Source: Pachyseris speciosa
Lineage: Eukaryota; Cnidaria; Anthozoa; Scleractinia; Pachyseridae
Length of the DNA: 64,000 nt
Direction: 5' to 3'
Assembly: GCA_016490735.1 (NCBI GenBank)
Contig: JAEMWC010001003.1
Span: forward strand, 78,501 to 142,500
In this document: in pieces, positions 1 to 8,578 of the stretch
Position numbering within the stretch: position 1 is the first letter of the stretch
Layout: every line of letters begins with the position of its first letter
Notes under the pieces: model-generated
What the model saw: only the letters and a program-made list of their open reading frames with translations
The model's database searches: none
What the model was told of the DNA's origin: nothing
Program-made: the position numbers and the translations under genes

Positions 1-544
1 TACCCTTTCCAGTCTGCGCTTTTGTTGGTTTGATAACAACGTCTCCACCATACTGCATTTTTTGAATAATATCTGCCATCTGTCTCGTATTCAATAAATT
101 TCCTACATTCAATAATTGGGATAAATTGGCATTAGGAATAAGAAATCCTCCACTTTGTTTCTTCCCAAATAGTTTATCAACACCGAGACTTGCTAATGAA
201 GACAGAGCACCTGTAGCCAATGCTGGAGCCGCTTTAGCTACTGCTTTACCTGCATAAGGCAATAGTCTTGTTCCAAGTGAAAAAAGACTGGACCAAAGAG
301 AACCTCCTTCTACAACAGCTTTTCTGATTTGATTTTTTGATATCTTGATGTCTGAACCTTTTCCTGATCTACTTGATTTAATCAGTTTGTTGATTTGTCT
401 CTTAGTCAACATTAGTTGATCATTTCCAGACAATTCACTATGCGTCAACCTTATTGTTACAGGTGAATTTGTTGCATAAGCTTTTGCTAGCTTTTGTTTC
501 TGACCTTGTGAAAGTTTCACTCCATGAGGATGATAAGTAGTCAT
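1..544 (-). CDS. Virion core protein, pVI/pX-like (C-terminus cut by window edge)
   Basis: The ATG lies at 544-542 and the frame stays open to base 1, giving at least 181 residues. The first 75 residues are polar and basic and contain two similar stretches of the form I-R/K-(L/I)-(T/S)-x-(S/N)-(E/Q) followed by TKRQINK or KISKNQIRK. Next comes a Gly-Gly-Ser-Leu-Trp-Ser segment running into an Ala/Leu-rich, probably amphipathic helix near residues 82-125. Gly-rich and basic sequence follows. Known: adenovirus- and adintovirus-type elements encode small basic core or membrane-lytic proteins with a basic part and an amphipathic helix. Inferred: a DNA-binding or endosome-disrupting core protein made late with the capsid genes on the same strand. 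There is no exact TCTAA before this start, only an AT-rich leader. The function is by analogy only. Confidence 0.5.
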   Translation of the reverse strand, partial: MTTYHPHGVKLSQGQKQKLAKAYATNSPVTIRLTHSELSGNDQLMLTKRQINKLIKSSRSGKGSDIKISKNQIRKAVVEGGSLWSSLFSLGTRLLPYAGKAVAKAAPALATGALSSLASLGVDKLFGKKQSGGFLIPNANLSQLLNVGNLLNTRQMADIIQKMQYGGDVVIKPTKAQTGKG

Positions 545-587
545 ATAATATATGTTTATACTAAATTGTATTTAATACAAACAATCA

Positions 588-652
588 TTTAATTTAATTA
601 TTTAATTTATTTAATTAATTTAATTAATTTAATTTAATTTAATTATTTAATT
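588..652. repeat. AT-only repeat (TTTAAT/TTAATT units)
   Basis: About 65 bases of TTTAATTTAATTATTTAAT-like sequence lie between the start of the core-protein gene and the end of the capsid gene. The repeat touches the capsid stop codon. It may act as the core gene's leader or promoter, or as a 3' end signal for the neighbour transcribed toward it. No TCTAA motif is present. Confidence 0.7.
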
Positions 653-1941
653 TACATAGATCTCAAGACGATTTTACCATCAGTCTTTCTCATCTCAATA
701 TCCTGCTCATAGAGGACCAATGCATACACACTGTAATCAGCATTTGTTCCATCACTCAAAGTGTATTTGAAAGTCAGTTTTGTCATTCCATCTTTGATAT
801 CCTGTTTCTGTTTCGTCAAATCAAAATAAATGAAAGGGAATATTGTACCGAAATTTCCCCTGTTAAGAAGGGTACTTTCACTGAAATCATTTACAGCTTG
901 AACATATTTCAAAACATCTCTAAATACTCTTGTTGGTTCAGTTGAGGGTTTATAATGAACCTCTGGATAATCATTACCATTGCCAACCTCAAGATAACAA
1001 TCAGTCAAAGTTCGGTTATTTGCAACTGAAAAGGTGTTATAGAGAAATTTATTGGCTGTCTGATCAGAATCATTAGCATCATTGATGATGAATACAAAGA
1101 CATGCCTGGGTTTGTTTATTCCTGTGGAAATACGGAAATTGGCTGTCTGCTGTCTTGTTGAATTGCCTCTCTCAACCATTTCTCTCATGTAAGTCCACTT
1201 TCTGTTGTCAAGATACTTGCTCATGTATAAGGACTTTCCCGCAGAATTGAAAATAATACGAGGAACAATTAGCTGGAATTTAGTTAGTACCACACGACAT
1301 TCATCAGTAGCTTGCCAAATCATGTTGTCATCACTCTCAAGTGTCAGGTTCACCTCTACTTTTGAGTTAGGCATGAGTTCATCCCAAAAGCTCTTGAAAA
1401 AACCGTATCTGTTCAATGCTATCTCTGCATTTACTTCACCATTTGCACCATTCAACAGTGCTTTGCGAGCTGCGAAACCTTTGTTATAAGTAGCCACCTG
1501 AGCAACTCTGTTTTCAGCTTCTCTGTTGTCGTCAAGATAGAAGAACTCATTGGTCCCCTGACTTACAGCATAACCCTGTGAATACTCAAGCAAAGACTTT
1601 ATATTTGTGGCTTGGTTGGCATCTCTGCACTCATAAACATCAATACCATTCATTTTTACATTAAGAGTGTTTATAAGAGCGTGAACTGAATTAACAATAC
1701 CATTTCTATCTGCAGCAGTAATGTGGTCTCCATCTGCAAGCTTTTTTACAATGAAATCAACATTCAAACGGGCATTGTACCAATCAAATGGTGTAGTCTC
1801 TCCACTGTTATCAACAACGAAACGGTAACCTGTTTTCCTCTGATGAGCATTATTTGCTACTACAGTATTAAGTGCTGTCTCTAGTTCGAACACTACATCT
1901 TCATATCTTTCGATATATTTTGAGTCACGATAGTTTGACAT
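652..1941 (-). CDS. Major capsid protein, double-jelly-roll type (429 aa)
   Basis: An intact 429-residue frame starts at a true ATG with TCTAA 16 nt upstream. The protein is rich in alternating beta-type segments with conserved-looking blocks FDWYNARL (about residues 52-59), LNVKMNGIDVYEC (about 92-104), LNRYGFF (about 175), SRQQ-like TRQQTANFRISTGI, KPRHVFVFIINDAN, EVHYKPSTEPTRVFRDVLKYV and FPFIYFDLTKQKQDIKDG. The size fits the compact capsid proteins of Polinton-like and adintovirus-like elements recurrent in cnidarian genomes. It would assemble into the hexon-like capsid shell, with the penton-like protein at 2220-3005 at the vertices and the ATPase at 3913 filling it. The frame has no breaks, so integration is fairly recent or selection kept it. 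The fold assignment comes from context and pattern, not from a structure prediction. Confidence 0.78.
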   Translation of the reverse strand: MSNYRDSKYIERYEDVVFELETALNTVVANNAHQRKTGYRFVVDNSGETTPFDWYNARLNVDFIVKKLADGDHITAADRNGIVNSVHALINTLNVKMNGIDVYECRDANQATNIKSLLEYSQGYAVSQGTNEFFYLDDNREAENRVAQVATYNKGFAARKALLNGANGEVNAEIALNRYGFFKSFWDELMPNSKVEVNLTLESDDNMIWQATDECRVVLTKFQLIVPRIIFNSAGKSLYMSKYLDNRKWTYMREMVERGNSTRQQTANFRISTGINKPRHVFVFIINDANDSDQTANKFLYNTFSVANNRTLTDCYLEVGNGNDYPEVHYKPSTEPTRVFRDVLKYVQAVNDFSESTLLNRGNFGTIFPFIYFDLTKQKQDIKDGMTKLTFKYTLSDGTNADYSVYALVLYEQDIEMRKTDGKIVLRSM

Positions 1942-1957
1942 ATATTATTGTGTTAGA
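1942..1957 (-). promoter_or_regulatory. TCTAA start-proximal motif of capsid gene
   Basis: The minus strand reads TCTAACACAATAATAT and then the ATG, so TCTAA begins 16 nt before the start. Its first 11 bases match those before the gene at 3876. This is probably a short late promoter or initiator with a very short leader. Confidence 0.6.
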
Positions 1958-1963
1958 TAAAAG

Positions 1964-2206
1964 TTATTTGATTTTACGAGGTCTGCCTCTCTTTCTTTTG
2001 ATTAAACCACCAGTCTGGCTCACACTCTCAGTTCCACTCTTGTTTCCACTTTTCCTCTTTTTCAAAAGTTCTATGATTTTGTCGCCAGCTTTTTTGCCAG
2101 CATGTTCACCAATTGTTGTTGTTGCTTTTTTTCCAGCTGTTTTGATCATATCAGTCACAATACCTTCACCATGTTGTTCATATTTTTTAAACTCAAACCG
2201 TTTCAT
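1964..2206 (-). CDS. Small basic AT-hook protein (80 aa)
   Basis: This 80-residue, strongly basic protein starts at an ATG 13 nt downstream of the stop of the penton-like gene on the same strand. Residues about 13-50 (GEGIVTDMIKTAGKK ... AGDKIIELLKKRK) look like a helix. The C-terminal KRKRGRPRKIK contains GRP flanked by basic residues, the core of an AT-hook. Known: AT-hooks bind the minor groove of AT-rich DNA. Inferred: a packaged DNA-condensing or late regulatory protein of the virus. Its start is preceded by CCTAA only 11 nt upstream, a variant of the TCTAA motif. The frame is intact. Confidence 0.6.
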   Translation of the reverse strand: MKRFEFKKYEQHGEGIVTDMIKTAGKKATTTIGEHAGKKAGDKIIELLKKRKSGNKSGTESVSQTGGLIKRKRGRPRKIK

Positions 2207-2219
2207 ATACTATTAGGTT

Positions 2220-3005
2220 TTATAATTCCACACCTCTCAAGAATAACTCAATATACCAATCTATCCCATTTAAATCAACTGGTTGTCTAGAAGAGTCTGT
2301 GACATAAAAGCGTATCGAGCTGATTGAATGTGTTGAGACAGGATTCCATGAAAGAAAACGAGGTTTGTAAGTGAAAGGTAAACTTCTAACGAGATCTGTG
2401 ACTGGTATAACTGCGATTGTATTTGTGCTATTTCCATCAACAATGCTATCTATCACCATATCACAATTGATATAAATTTCATCTACTCCTCTTGTGATAT
2501 CAGGTAGATTTGTTCCATATTCTGTGGCTGAAACTAATTTTGAATCGAAACCGATAAGTTTTCTGAAATCAAGATTTCTCAGATCCACTCGATAGTTTTC
2601 ATCAAGTTCAATCAAAATGCGATATGTTGACAAAACGAAATACATGTTAATACCATACTTGAATTTTGATTTGTCTGTTTCAGATGGATTCAGTACATGG
2701 CTATTTTTACTCATATACTCATGAATGTAACTATTGATATCGTCGTATGAATACATCCCGTCAACGAATGTTATTGTTTCCCAGTTTACACCTTTGTCAT
2801 AGCTGTATTTCATTTGATTATTTTCAAAAATATCTCTGATATTGTACCAACTGTATGTCATATTAATAACATTCACAGCCATTTCATATTTCAAATCATT
2901 CGTTAATTTAAGAGGTGTATTGAATCTTTTTTCAAAATCATGACTCTTACTAACACCAATTTTGTCTCTGTTTTTACTGTTGAATCGTAATGAAATTTCT
3001 GTCAT
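2220..3005 (-). CDS. Minor capsid (penton-like) protein (261 aa)
   Basis: An intact 261-residue frame has TCTAA exactly 16 nt before its ATG. It opens with EISLRFNSKNRDK, and beta-rich segments follow: YEMAVNVINMTYSWYNI, FVDGMYSYDDINSYI, INMYFVLSTYRILIEL, YINCDMVIDSIVDG, LPFTYKPRFLSWNPV. It ends in SIRFYVTDSSRQPVDLNG-(I)DWYIELFLRG. The terminal pattern (a jelly-roll strand series closing with xIxFxVTDxxxxPxDLxG and a C-terminal beta strand) is typical of single-jelly-roll pentons in Polinton-like elements. It sits directly between the AT-hook gene and the divergent start region, in a same-strand block with the capsid gene. The role as vertex protein is inferred from size, position and beta content. 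Confidence 0.6.
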   Translation of the reverse strand: MTEISLRFNSKNRDKIGVSKSHDFEKRFNTPLKLTNDLKYEMAVNVINMTYSWYNIRDIFENNQMKYSYDKGVNWETITFVDGMYSYDDINSYIHEYMSKNSHVLNPSETDKSKFKYGINMYFVLSTYRILIELDENYRVDLRNLDFRKLIGFDSKLVSATEYGTNLPDITRGVDEIYINCDMVIDSIVDGNSTNTIAVIPVTDLVRSLPFTYKPRFLSWNPVSTHSISSIRFYVTDSSRQPVDLNGIDWYIELFLRGVEL

Positions 3006-3021
3006 ATACTTTTACATTAGA
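3006..3021 (-). promoter_or_regulatory. TCTAA motif of penton-like gene
   Basis: The minus strand reads TCTAATGTAAAAGTAT directly before the ATG at 3005. The spacing of 16 nt is identical to the capsid gene. Confidence 0.6.
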
Positions 3022-3075
3022 TATTTCATCATTATTTTATTAACTCACCGGTTTTCAGGATTCCCAGTCTGTTCA

Positions 3076-3491
3076 ATGTATGCAACAATTTTAGATAGGA
3101 TAATGGATGGTACAATCGACATCGATGAGTATAACAGAAATATTGGTGAAATAACCAAACATGTTGGAAGACAAAAAGCTCATCTATCAAACAACCAAAA
3201 CAAATAGGGATAAAAAAAGAAAAGATATATCAATTGACTCAAAGGATCAAATTACTGCAAAAGTACCGAAAAAGAATAGAAGCCGTTAAGGAAGGTGCAC
3301 AAACTGTTGGTTCAGGCATGGGAAGGAGAAGAGGTGCAATGGGTTCAAGGGATGCATTTTTGGGTGACATGCTTTCAAGACTGCAGTTGCTTGGTGGATC
3401 TATTTCAGCCGGCAACAACAGCAAAAATGTTCAAAATGAATTCACAAAAATATTGTTGGAGGAGACAATTTATATTCCTGTAATACCTTAA
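3076..3491 (+). pseudogene. Broken plus-strand viral gene, two pieces in different frames
   Basis: Piece 1 (3076-3207) encodes MYATILDRIMDGTIDIDEYN and then a polar tail. Piece 2 (open from about 3183 to 3491) encodes a basic helix (KIYQLTQRIKLLQKYRKRIE), a Gly/Arg-rich stretch (GSGMGRRRGAMGSRDA) and FLGDMLSRLQLLGGSISAGN. The two are in different frames and neither has a TCTAA motif. Piece 2 ends in 16 residues that run antisense into the last codons of the opposite gene at 3442-3876. Piece 1 resembles what could be the C-terminus of such a protein (L-x(4)-DGTIDIDEYN), yet it lies upstream of piece 2. Inferred: two truncated tandem copies, or a rearranged gene. The function is not recognised; the Arg-rich part suggests a nucleic-acid or scaffold role. 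Confidence 0.45.
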
Positions 3492-3876
3492 CCTCATCAA
3501 GTGAGAAACCTTTATCAAGATTTGACTTATACTTTGGTTCTGTTTCAGTCATCATTTTAGGTTTGTAATCAATTGGTAATGTTGTTTTCATTGGTACTGA
3601 TTCAGGTAACGTGTTTAATAGCATAAGATCTTCAAAACCAGATGTCAAGGCTTTTTGATTTTTTTTCAACTGTTCAATAACTTCATCCTGTTTTTTGTCG
3701 ACACTTTCTTTCACACTCTTCTGGACATCAATAGAGGGTTTCAGTAATTCTGATGTTGTATCATATGCATCCTGTTTTCTATTTTCATAAGTCTTGATAA
3801 CCTCACGAACTTCTCTAGTTTTATTTCCAGCTTCAATTCCACTTTTAAGAAGCCTTTTCATACGTTCTATATCCAT
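3442..3876 (-). CDS. Small coiled-coil viral protein (144 aa), function unknown
   Basis: The start is taken at the ATG at 3876, encoding MDIERMKRLLKSG, because TCTAA lies exactly 16 nt before it; an upstream TTG in frame is ignored. The 144 residues are highly charged and helical through about residue 90 (KTREVREVIKTYENRK, VDKKQDEVIEQLKKNQKALTSGFEDLML). A looser C-terminus follows, with the segment FSLDEVKVLQEYKLSPP just before the stop. This looks like a scaffold or structural protein. The C-terminus may be shortened, because it ends where the broken plus-strand gene also ends abruptly, suggesting a deletion junction near 3440-3490. It is divergent from the ATPase gene over a 36-nt shared gap. 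Confidence 0.5.
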   Translation of the reverse strand: MDIERMKRLLKSGIEAGNKTREVREVIKTYENRKQDAYDTTSELLKPSIDVQKSVKESVDKKQDEVIEQLKKNQKALTSGFEDLMLLNTLPESVPMKTTLPIDYKPKMMTETEPKYKSNLDKGFSLDEVKVLQEYKLSPPTIFL

Positions 3877-3912
3877 ATACAATTGTGTTAGACTAATCTA
3901 AACTATTAACAT
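3877..3912. promoter_or_regulatory. 36-bp divergent promoter with two opposed TCTAA motifs
   Basis: The gap between two divergent starts contains TTAGACTAATCTAA. TCTAA on the minus strand starts at 3892, 16 nt before the ATG at 3876. TCTAA on the plus strand spans 3897-3901, 16 nt before the ATG at 3913. The equal spacing on both sides strongly suggests a real promoter element with a fixed distance to the start. Confidence 0.65.
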
Positions 3913-4554
3913 ATGGAAATTCCAAATTATGATATCATTCAGAATTCAAATAATTCATTCAGACAGTTGTATCCGTATATGCCAAAAGATACATTTAGAA
4001 TGTTATTGGCTGGTAATTCTGGATCTGGAAAGACAACATTATTCATGCATTTGATTATGGAACCGTTGGTCTATTATGATCAGATACATCTTTATGCAAA
4101 AAATTTGGATCAAGACAAGTACAAATATCTTCGGAAAGTAATGGATGAAATAAGCAGTCACATTGGATATCCTGCCTTGGTTTGCAGTCAAGAAGATATA
4201 TTGCCAGTTGAACAAATAAAAGACACAGATTTGCAGCGATTGGTTGTTTTTGATGATTTTGTCACTGACAAGAAACAAGATCAGATAATCAGCTATTTCA
4301 TTCAGGGGAGACACAAGAACTGTTCACTCATATATCTCACACAATCATTCTATGGCTGTCCAAAATCAATCAGACTCAATTGCAGTCACTTCTGCATTTA
4401 TGATTTCCCATCCTCAAGAGAAAGGAACTTGATTGCACAAGAACTTGGAATAGACAAGAAGAAATACATTGAAGCCACCAAGAAACCTTATTCCTTCTGT
4501 TATGTTGACAAGCCGATGAAAACAATCAAGAGGAATTTTTATGGTGCTGTTTAA
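3913..4554 (+). CDS. Genome-packaging ATPase, FtsK/HerA (A32-like) family (213 aa)
   Basis: An intact 213-residue frame. Walker A is GNSGSGKTTL near residues 34-43. Walker B is the hydrophobic run RLVVFDDF near residues 111-118, with the acidic pair DD. A following ITYLTQ-like segment (CSLIYLTQSFYGCPKSIRLNC, about 137-158) fits the sensor motif of packaging ATPases. Known: these small ATPases pump viral DNA into preformed capsids in adenovirus-unrelated Polinton/NCLDV-type viruses. The size (about 210-250 aa) fits. Expression is probably driven by the TCTAA at 3897-3901. It is the most confidently assigned gene of the element and carries no damage. Confidence 0.88.
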   Translation: MEIPNYDIIQNSNNSFRQLYPYMPKDTFRMLLAGNSGSGKTTLFMHLIMEPLVYYDQIHLYAKNLDQDKYKYLRKVMDEISSHIGYPALVCSQEDILPVEQIKDTDLQRLVVFDDFVTDKKQDQIISYFIQGRHKNCSLIYLTQSFYGCPKSIRLNCSHFCIYDFPSSRERNLIAQELGIDKKKYIEATKKPYSFCYVDKPMKTIKRNFYGAV

Positions 4555-4575
4555 AGAATTATATAACTGTATAAT

Positions 4576-4848
4576 ATGACAATCAACAATTTTCAAAATC
4601 CAGAAAAACTCGAGAATCCCAGAACAGAAAGAATCAAGAAATTGACTTTGACCAAACCTGACGATTATGTCGAAGAACCATCTGAAATCGCTGAAAAAAT
4701 CAAAATGGAAGTATACAGGAGGACAAAAAAAGTATTGAAAAACAATAAGAGACTACCTGTCATCTATGAAACCATACACCTGAATTCTTGGAAGATGAAA
4801 GCAGTGATGAAGAAGACGAGGGAGTTTCAAATTAATCTAACAAGATGA
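4576..4848 (+). pseudogene. Small viral protein with frameshifted acidic tail
   Basis: The ATG at 4576 opens a 90-codon frame ending at 4848, after reading through the start motif of the next gene. The first about 68 residues are charged (KLENPRTERIKKLTLTKPDD, EIAEKIKMEVYRRTKK). From 4779 another frame encodes an acidic tail beginning PEFLEDESSDEED and stops with TAA at 4833-4835, directly touching the TCTAA at 4836-4840. The same TAA-TCTAA join is seen at the end of the first fibre gene (8559-8566). Inferred: the native protein ended at 4835, and a one-base indel near 4770-4781 shifted the frame. The function is not recognised; an acidic tail on a small late protein suggests a scaffold or chaperone. 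No TCTAA precedes its own start. Confidence 0.5.
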
Positions 4849-4852
4849 TATA
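4836..4852 (+). promoter_or_regulatory. TCTAA motif of long fibre gene
   Basis: TCTAACAAGATGATATA lies directly before the ATG at 4853 (17 nt). The motif abuts the probable stop codon of the preceding gene. Confidence 0.6.
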
Positions 4853-7800
4853 ATGGGAGTTTTCAATTCTCCACAAGATCAAGATAAAACAATAACTGGA
4901 ACTGGTGAAAGAGGCCCAGCTGGTCCAATTGGTCCCAAAGGTGAAAAAGGTGATAGAGGTCCAAAAGGTAATACAGGTGCAATTGGTCCACAAGGAGCTA
5001 CTGGAGCTGTTGGTCCCAAAGGTGATGGATTCAAATTAACACAAGATGGTAATTATGACATTGAAAACAAAAAAATTAGTAATGTAGCAGACCCAACTTC
5101 TAACAAAGATGCTGTTAATATGAGATACGTCAACGATGCTGTTTTATCAATTGAAGGAACACGTGTTAATCCATTTAAATTTCTTCTTGAAGATATATCA
5201 AAAACAACCATTATCAGAAATGCGAATAATCTACAATTAGAAGACTATAATAAAAGCCCATACAAGATCAATAAAAAAGCCTTGTCTTTTGTTATTCCTA
5301 CTGCTGGTCTTACAACTGTTATTCGTTTTGATTTGTCACAATTGGAAGTTTCAAAGTACACTTTAGTTGTTGAGTTTTATACTGATGGTAACCCAAATAA
5401 TGCAACAGTCGATGACGACAATCTGTCATCTAATTTAATTGAAAGAAAAGATTCGATAAAAAGAGCCTTTCCAAAGACTCATCTTGTTGATGGTTATCTC
5501 AAGAGAATATTCTTCCTTGAAAAAACAAGTCAAGGAGCTACATCAATGGAATTATTGTTGATCTCACCATATTTATCAAATAATGCCAAACATCATGTCA
5601 TAGTTTATGGTGTTTATGGATTTTCTAATATCATTTTATCACATATTCACGACCCAGCTTTTGAATTAGAAGAAGGAAGAATTGTATTTGATCGTGAGCT
5701 TAAAATGAGTTTTCATAGAATAGTTAATGTTGCACGCCCTATACTTCCACAAGACAGCGCAAATAAAAAATACGTTGATGATGGTGTAAGAGGTAAAGTG
5801 AGTACAACATATCTCAATAATAACTTTGTGAAAAAAGATGGAAGCGTTGCAATGACTTCTGATTTGAATCTTGGAGGTAACAAATTGACTAATGTAGCAG
5901 CGCCAACAGCAAACAATGATTCAGCCACAAAGGGGTATGTTGATACTGAAATTGCTGGAATTACTGGCATTGATGTTTCACCATTTCTTAAAAAAGATGG
6001 AAGTGTTGCAATGACTGGTGATCTTGACATGGGTGACAATAAAATAACAAATATACCATTCCCTAGCTTATCATCTCCAGTTAGTAGTTATGATGCGGTG
6101 AATTTTGGTTTTGTTGTACAAACTATACAAGGTATCAGAGCAAACACATTATTATTGAATGGAACAAATGCAATGACTGGTGATCTTGACATGGATGACA
6201 ATAAAATAACAAATGTTGGATCTCCAAACTCTGATAAAGATTCTGCCAACAAAAAGTATGTTGATGACCTTGTTCTTTCAGCATCTGGTACTCAACGCAA
6301 CCCATTCGCTTTTCTGTTAAAAGACATATCCAAGTCTTCTGCAGTCAGTGATGCAACAAACCTTCAAATTGAGAATTTTGACAGATCACCTTATCACATA
6401 AACAAGTCGTCATTGTCTTTTTTCATCAAACGAAGTGGTAACTTTACATCTAAAATTCGTTTTAATGTGACATCTTTAAGAAATGGACGGTACACATTTG
6501 TTACTGAGTTTTTCTCACCCTCCAACCCTCAAAATGCAACAATTGATTTATTCATTCCAACTGTAAATATACGAGATGCGGGACAGCCATTTCAAAAACC
6601 TTTTCCCCAAACTCCACACGTTGATGGTTATATGAAGAAGCTTTTCCGAATCGAAAAAACCAGTGGTGGGCAAGCGGCAATACAGGTGGAACTTTCCAGC
6701 ACTGCTCCTGCGTCTAACACCAAAACACATATCATTGTTTATGGAGCTTATGGCTTTCATACCAACTTGTCTTACTTTGTCCATGACCCAGCTTATGAAA
6801 TTGAAAACGGTCCATGTTGCGTTTGGTAGTAATGTTGACATGAAATTAAACAAAATCCTCAACCTGCAGGATAACCCCTCAAACCCACAAGACGCTGTAA
6901 ACAAAAGTTATGTGGACCAGAGGTTGCAAACCAAACTCGATGCGATTGCACAACAAAATCTAAATATGAACAACAATGCCATTACTGATCTTGCTCCACC
7001 TGTCAACGCAGACGATGCGGCGACAAAAAGGTATGCCGACGAGTATTTTCTTCGACGAGACGGTTCGACTGCGATGTATGGAAATTTGTCGATGGGTGGA
7101 AATAAAGTGACGAATTTAGCGGACGTGGTGAATGAAACTGATGCGGTGAACTTTAGAGTTTTAAATCGAGCTTCACAAACCATCAGAGCAAACACTTTAT
7201 TATTGAATGGAACAAATGCGATGGCAGCGGATATGAAACTTGGAGGGCATAAAATCATTAACTTAAAAGAAGGAACAAATAAAACCGATGCCGTAAATTT
7301 AGATCAATTAGAAAAAAGTCATATTTCATCTGCTTCTCATCCAAAGAATGCTTTCACATATTTGATGAAGGATATCGATGAAATTAGCACTGAATATGGC
7401 TTGAAAGTTAATGGATATGTCAATTTACCTCGTTCACCGCATTTGATTTTAAAAAAGGTCATTGATGTAGACTTGAATAAAGAAGCTAATCATATTTACA
7501 GAGCTAGAATTGGATTTAATATGTACACAATAAAAGATGGAAAATACACTTTCATTCTTGAATGGCTATTTCCTGATTATGAAGGAATGAATCTTAGTAG
7601 TGTAACATTCAGTGCAACTGGTGGAATTACAATTCATAAAACTGTAGGGAGAAAATTTGACAACAGAAATGAAGATCATTCGAGATATTTATTATGGATT
7701 GAAAAACCTTCAGCAAGTTCACCACCTGAATATTTATATTGTACAATACATATTAATGCTAACCCAACTTATCCAAATAAGTACAAAGTTCATTGTGTTG

Positions 7801-8561
7801 CATATGGTATTGATTTTGAAGCTGTAGACGTTCCATCAAGTGTTTACGACTTCGCAGAAGCTTATAAAATCGTAAATGAAAAAATACAATTACAAACTGA
7901 TTTAGATTTGAATGGACATGCTTTGATTAATAATTCAACAAACTTATTTGATGGTGAAAATGGTGAATTGACAATGCTAAATAATATTAATATGAACAGC
8001 TATTTAATAAAAGAGGCTAAATTTGGTGGTGATTTAAATCTAAATGGCCATAGAATTCATAATAATGGTTTGAAACTATTTCGTTCAAGCGTTACAGGTG
8101 TAATTATGGAAACGGCATTCGATTTGGGTGGATTTGCTCTCTATCAGCCAAAATTAGGAGGTGATCTAAATTTGAATGGGAATAATATAATTGGTCAAAT
8201 ACAATATTTAAATTGCTTTGTCAAAGCCAAACAAGGACATAATAAGAATGCTTTGAAGCCTGTATTAATTAATGGCGCTGAATTTTTAGTTATTCATAAC
8301 AATAACTTTTATATTAAGAAAATGTATATCATACAAGGAACAGCCCCCGGAATATTTTATTTCAAGACAAAAGCTGAAGGTGGTGGGCCTTTGCCATTAC
8401 CAGCAACTATTTATGAACACAGACAATCTTCTTTAAGTAGAAACATCACAACGGTCAACATCAACAAATCATTATCGAGAGGCTATCTTATAATTGACTA
8501 TTCACATCCCAATAGTGGAGTATTTGATACAGCATTCACACTTGAAGTGGTCATGAATTAA
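4853..8561 (+). pseudogene. Long collagen-stalked viral fibre, one frameshift (about 1236 codons)
   Basis: The frame begins MGVFNSPQDQD. Residues about 17-59 are Gly-X-Y collagen triplets. Then follow about 12 copies of a 25-35-residue repeat of the form L-x2-N-K-I-T-N-V-x2-P-x4-DA-x-NK-x-YVD. Three larger modules of roughly 150 residues interrupt the repeats, opening with RVNPFKFLLEDIS, QRNPFAFLLKDIS and HPKNAFTYLMKDID. The first frame stops at 6827-6829; from about 6812 a second frame continues in exact register with the repeat and runs to 8561, so a one-base indel near 6810-6815 split one gene. Known: such repeats occur in phage-type tail fibres, and collagen stalks occur in viral adhesins. 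Inferred: a trimeric receptor-binding fibre mounted on the capsid vertex. It is now probably inactive unless the break is an assembly error or is bypassed. Confidence 0.72.
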
Positions 8562-8578
8562 TCTAAATTAATATTATA
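8562..8578 (+). promoter_or_regulatory. TCTAA motif of short fibre gene
   Basis: TCTAAATTAATATTATA immediately precedes the ATG at 8579 (17 nt). It abuts the TAA stop of the long fibre at 8559-8561, reproducing the join seen at 4833-4840. Confidence 0.6.

Noticed and set aside
1205..1489. Plus-strand frame inside the capsid gene
   Set aside because: Antisense shadow of the intact capsid gene without any family pattern.
6548..7258. Minus-strand frames across the fibre gene
   Set aside because: Antisense shadows created by repeat composition.
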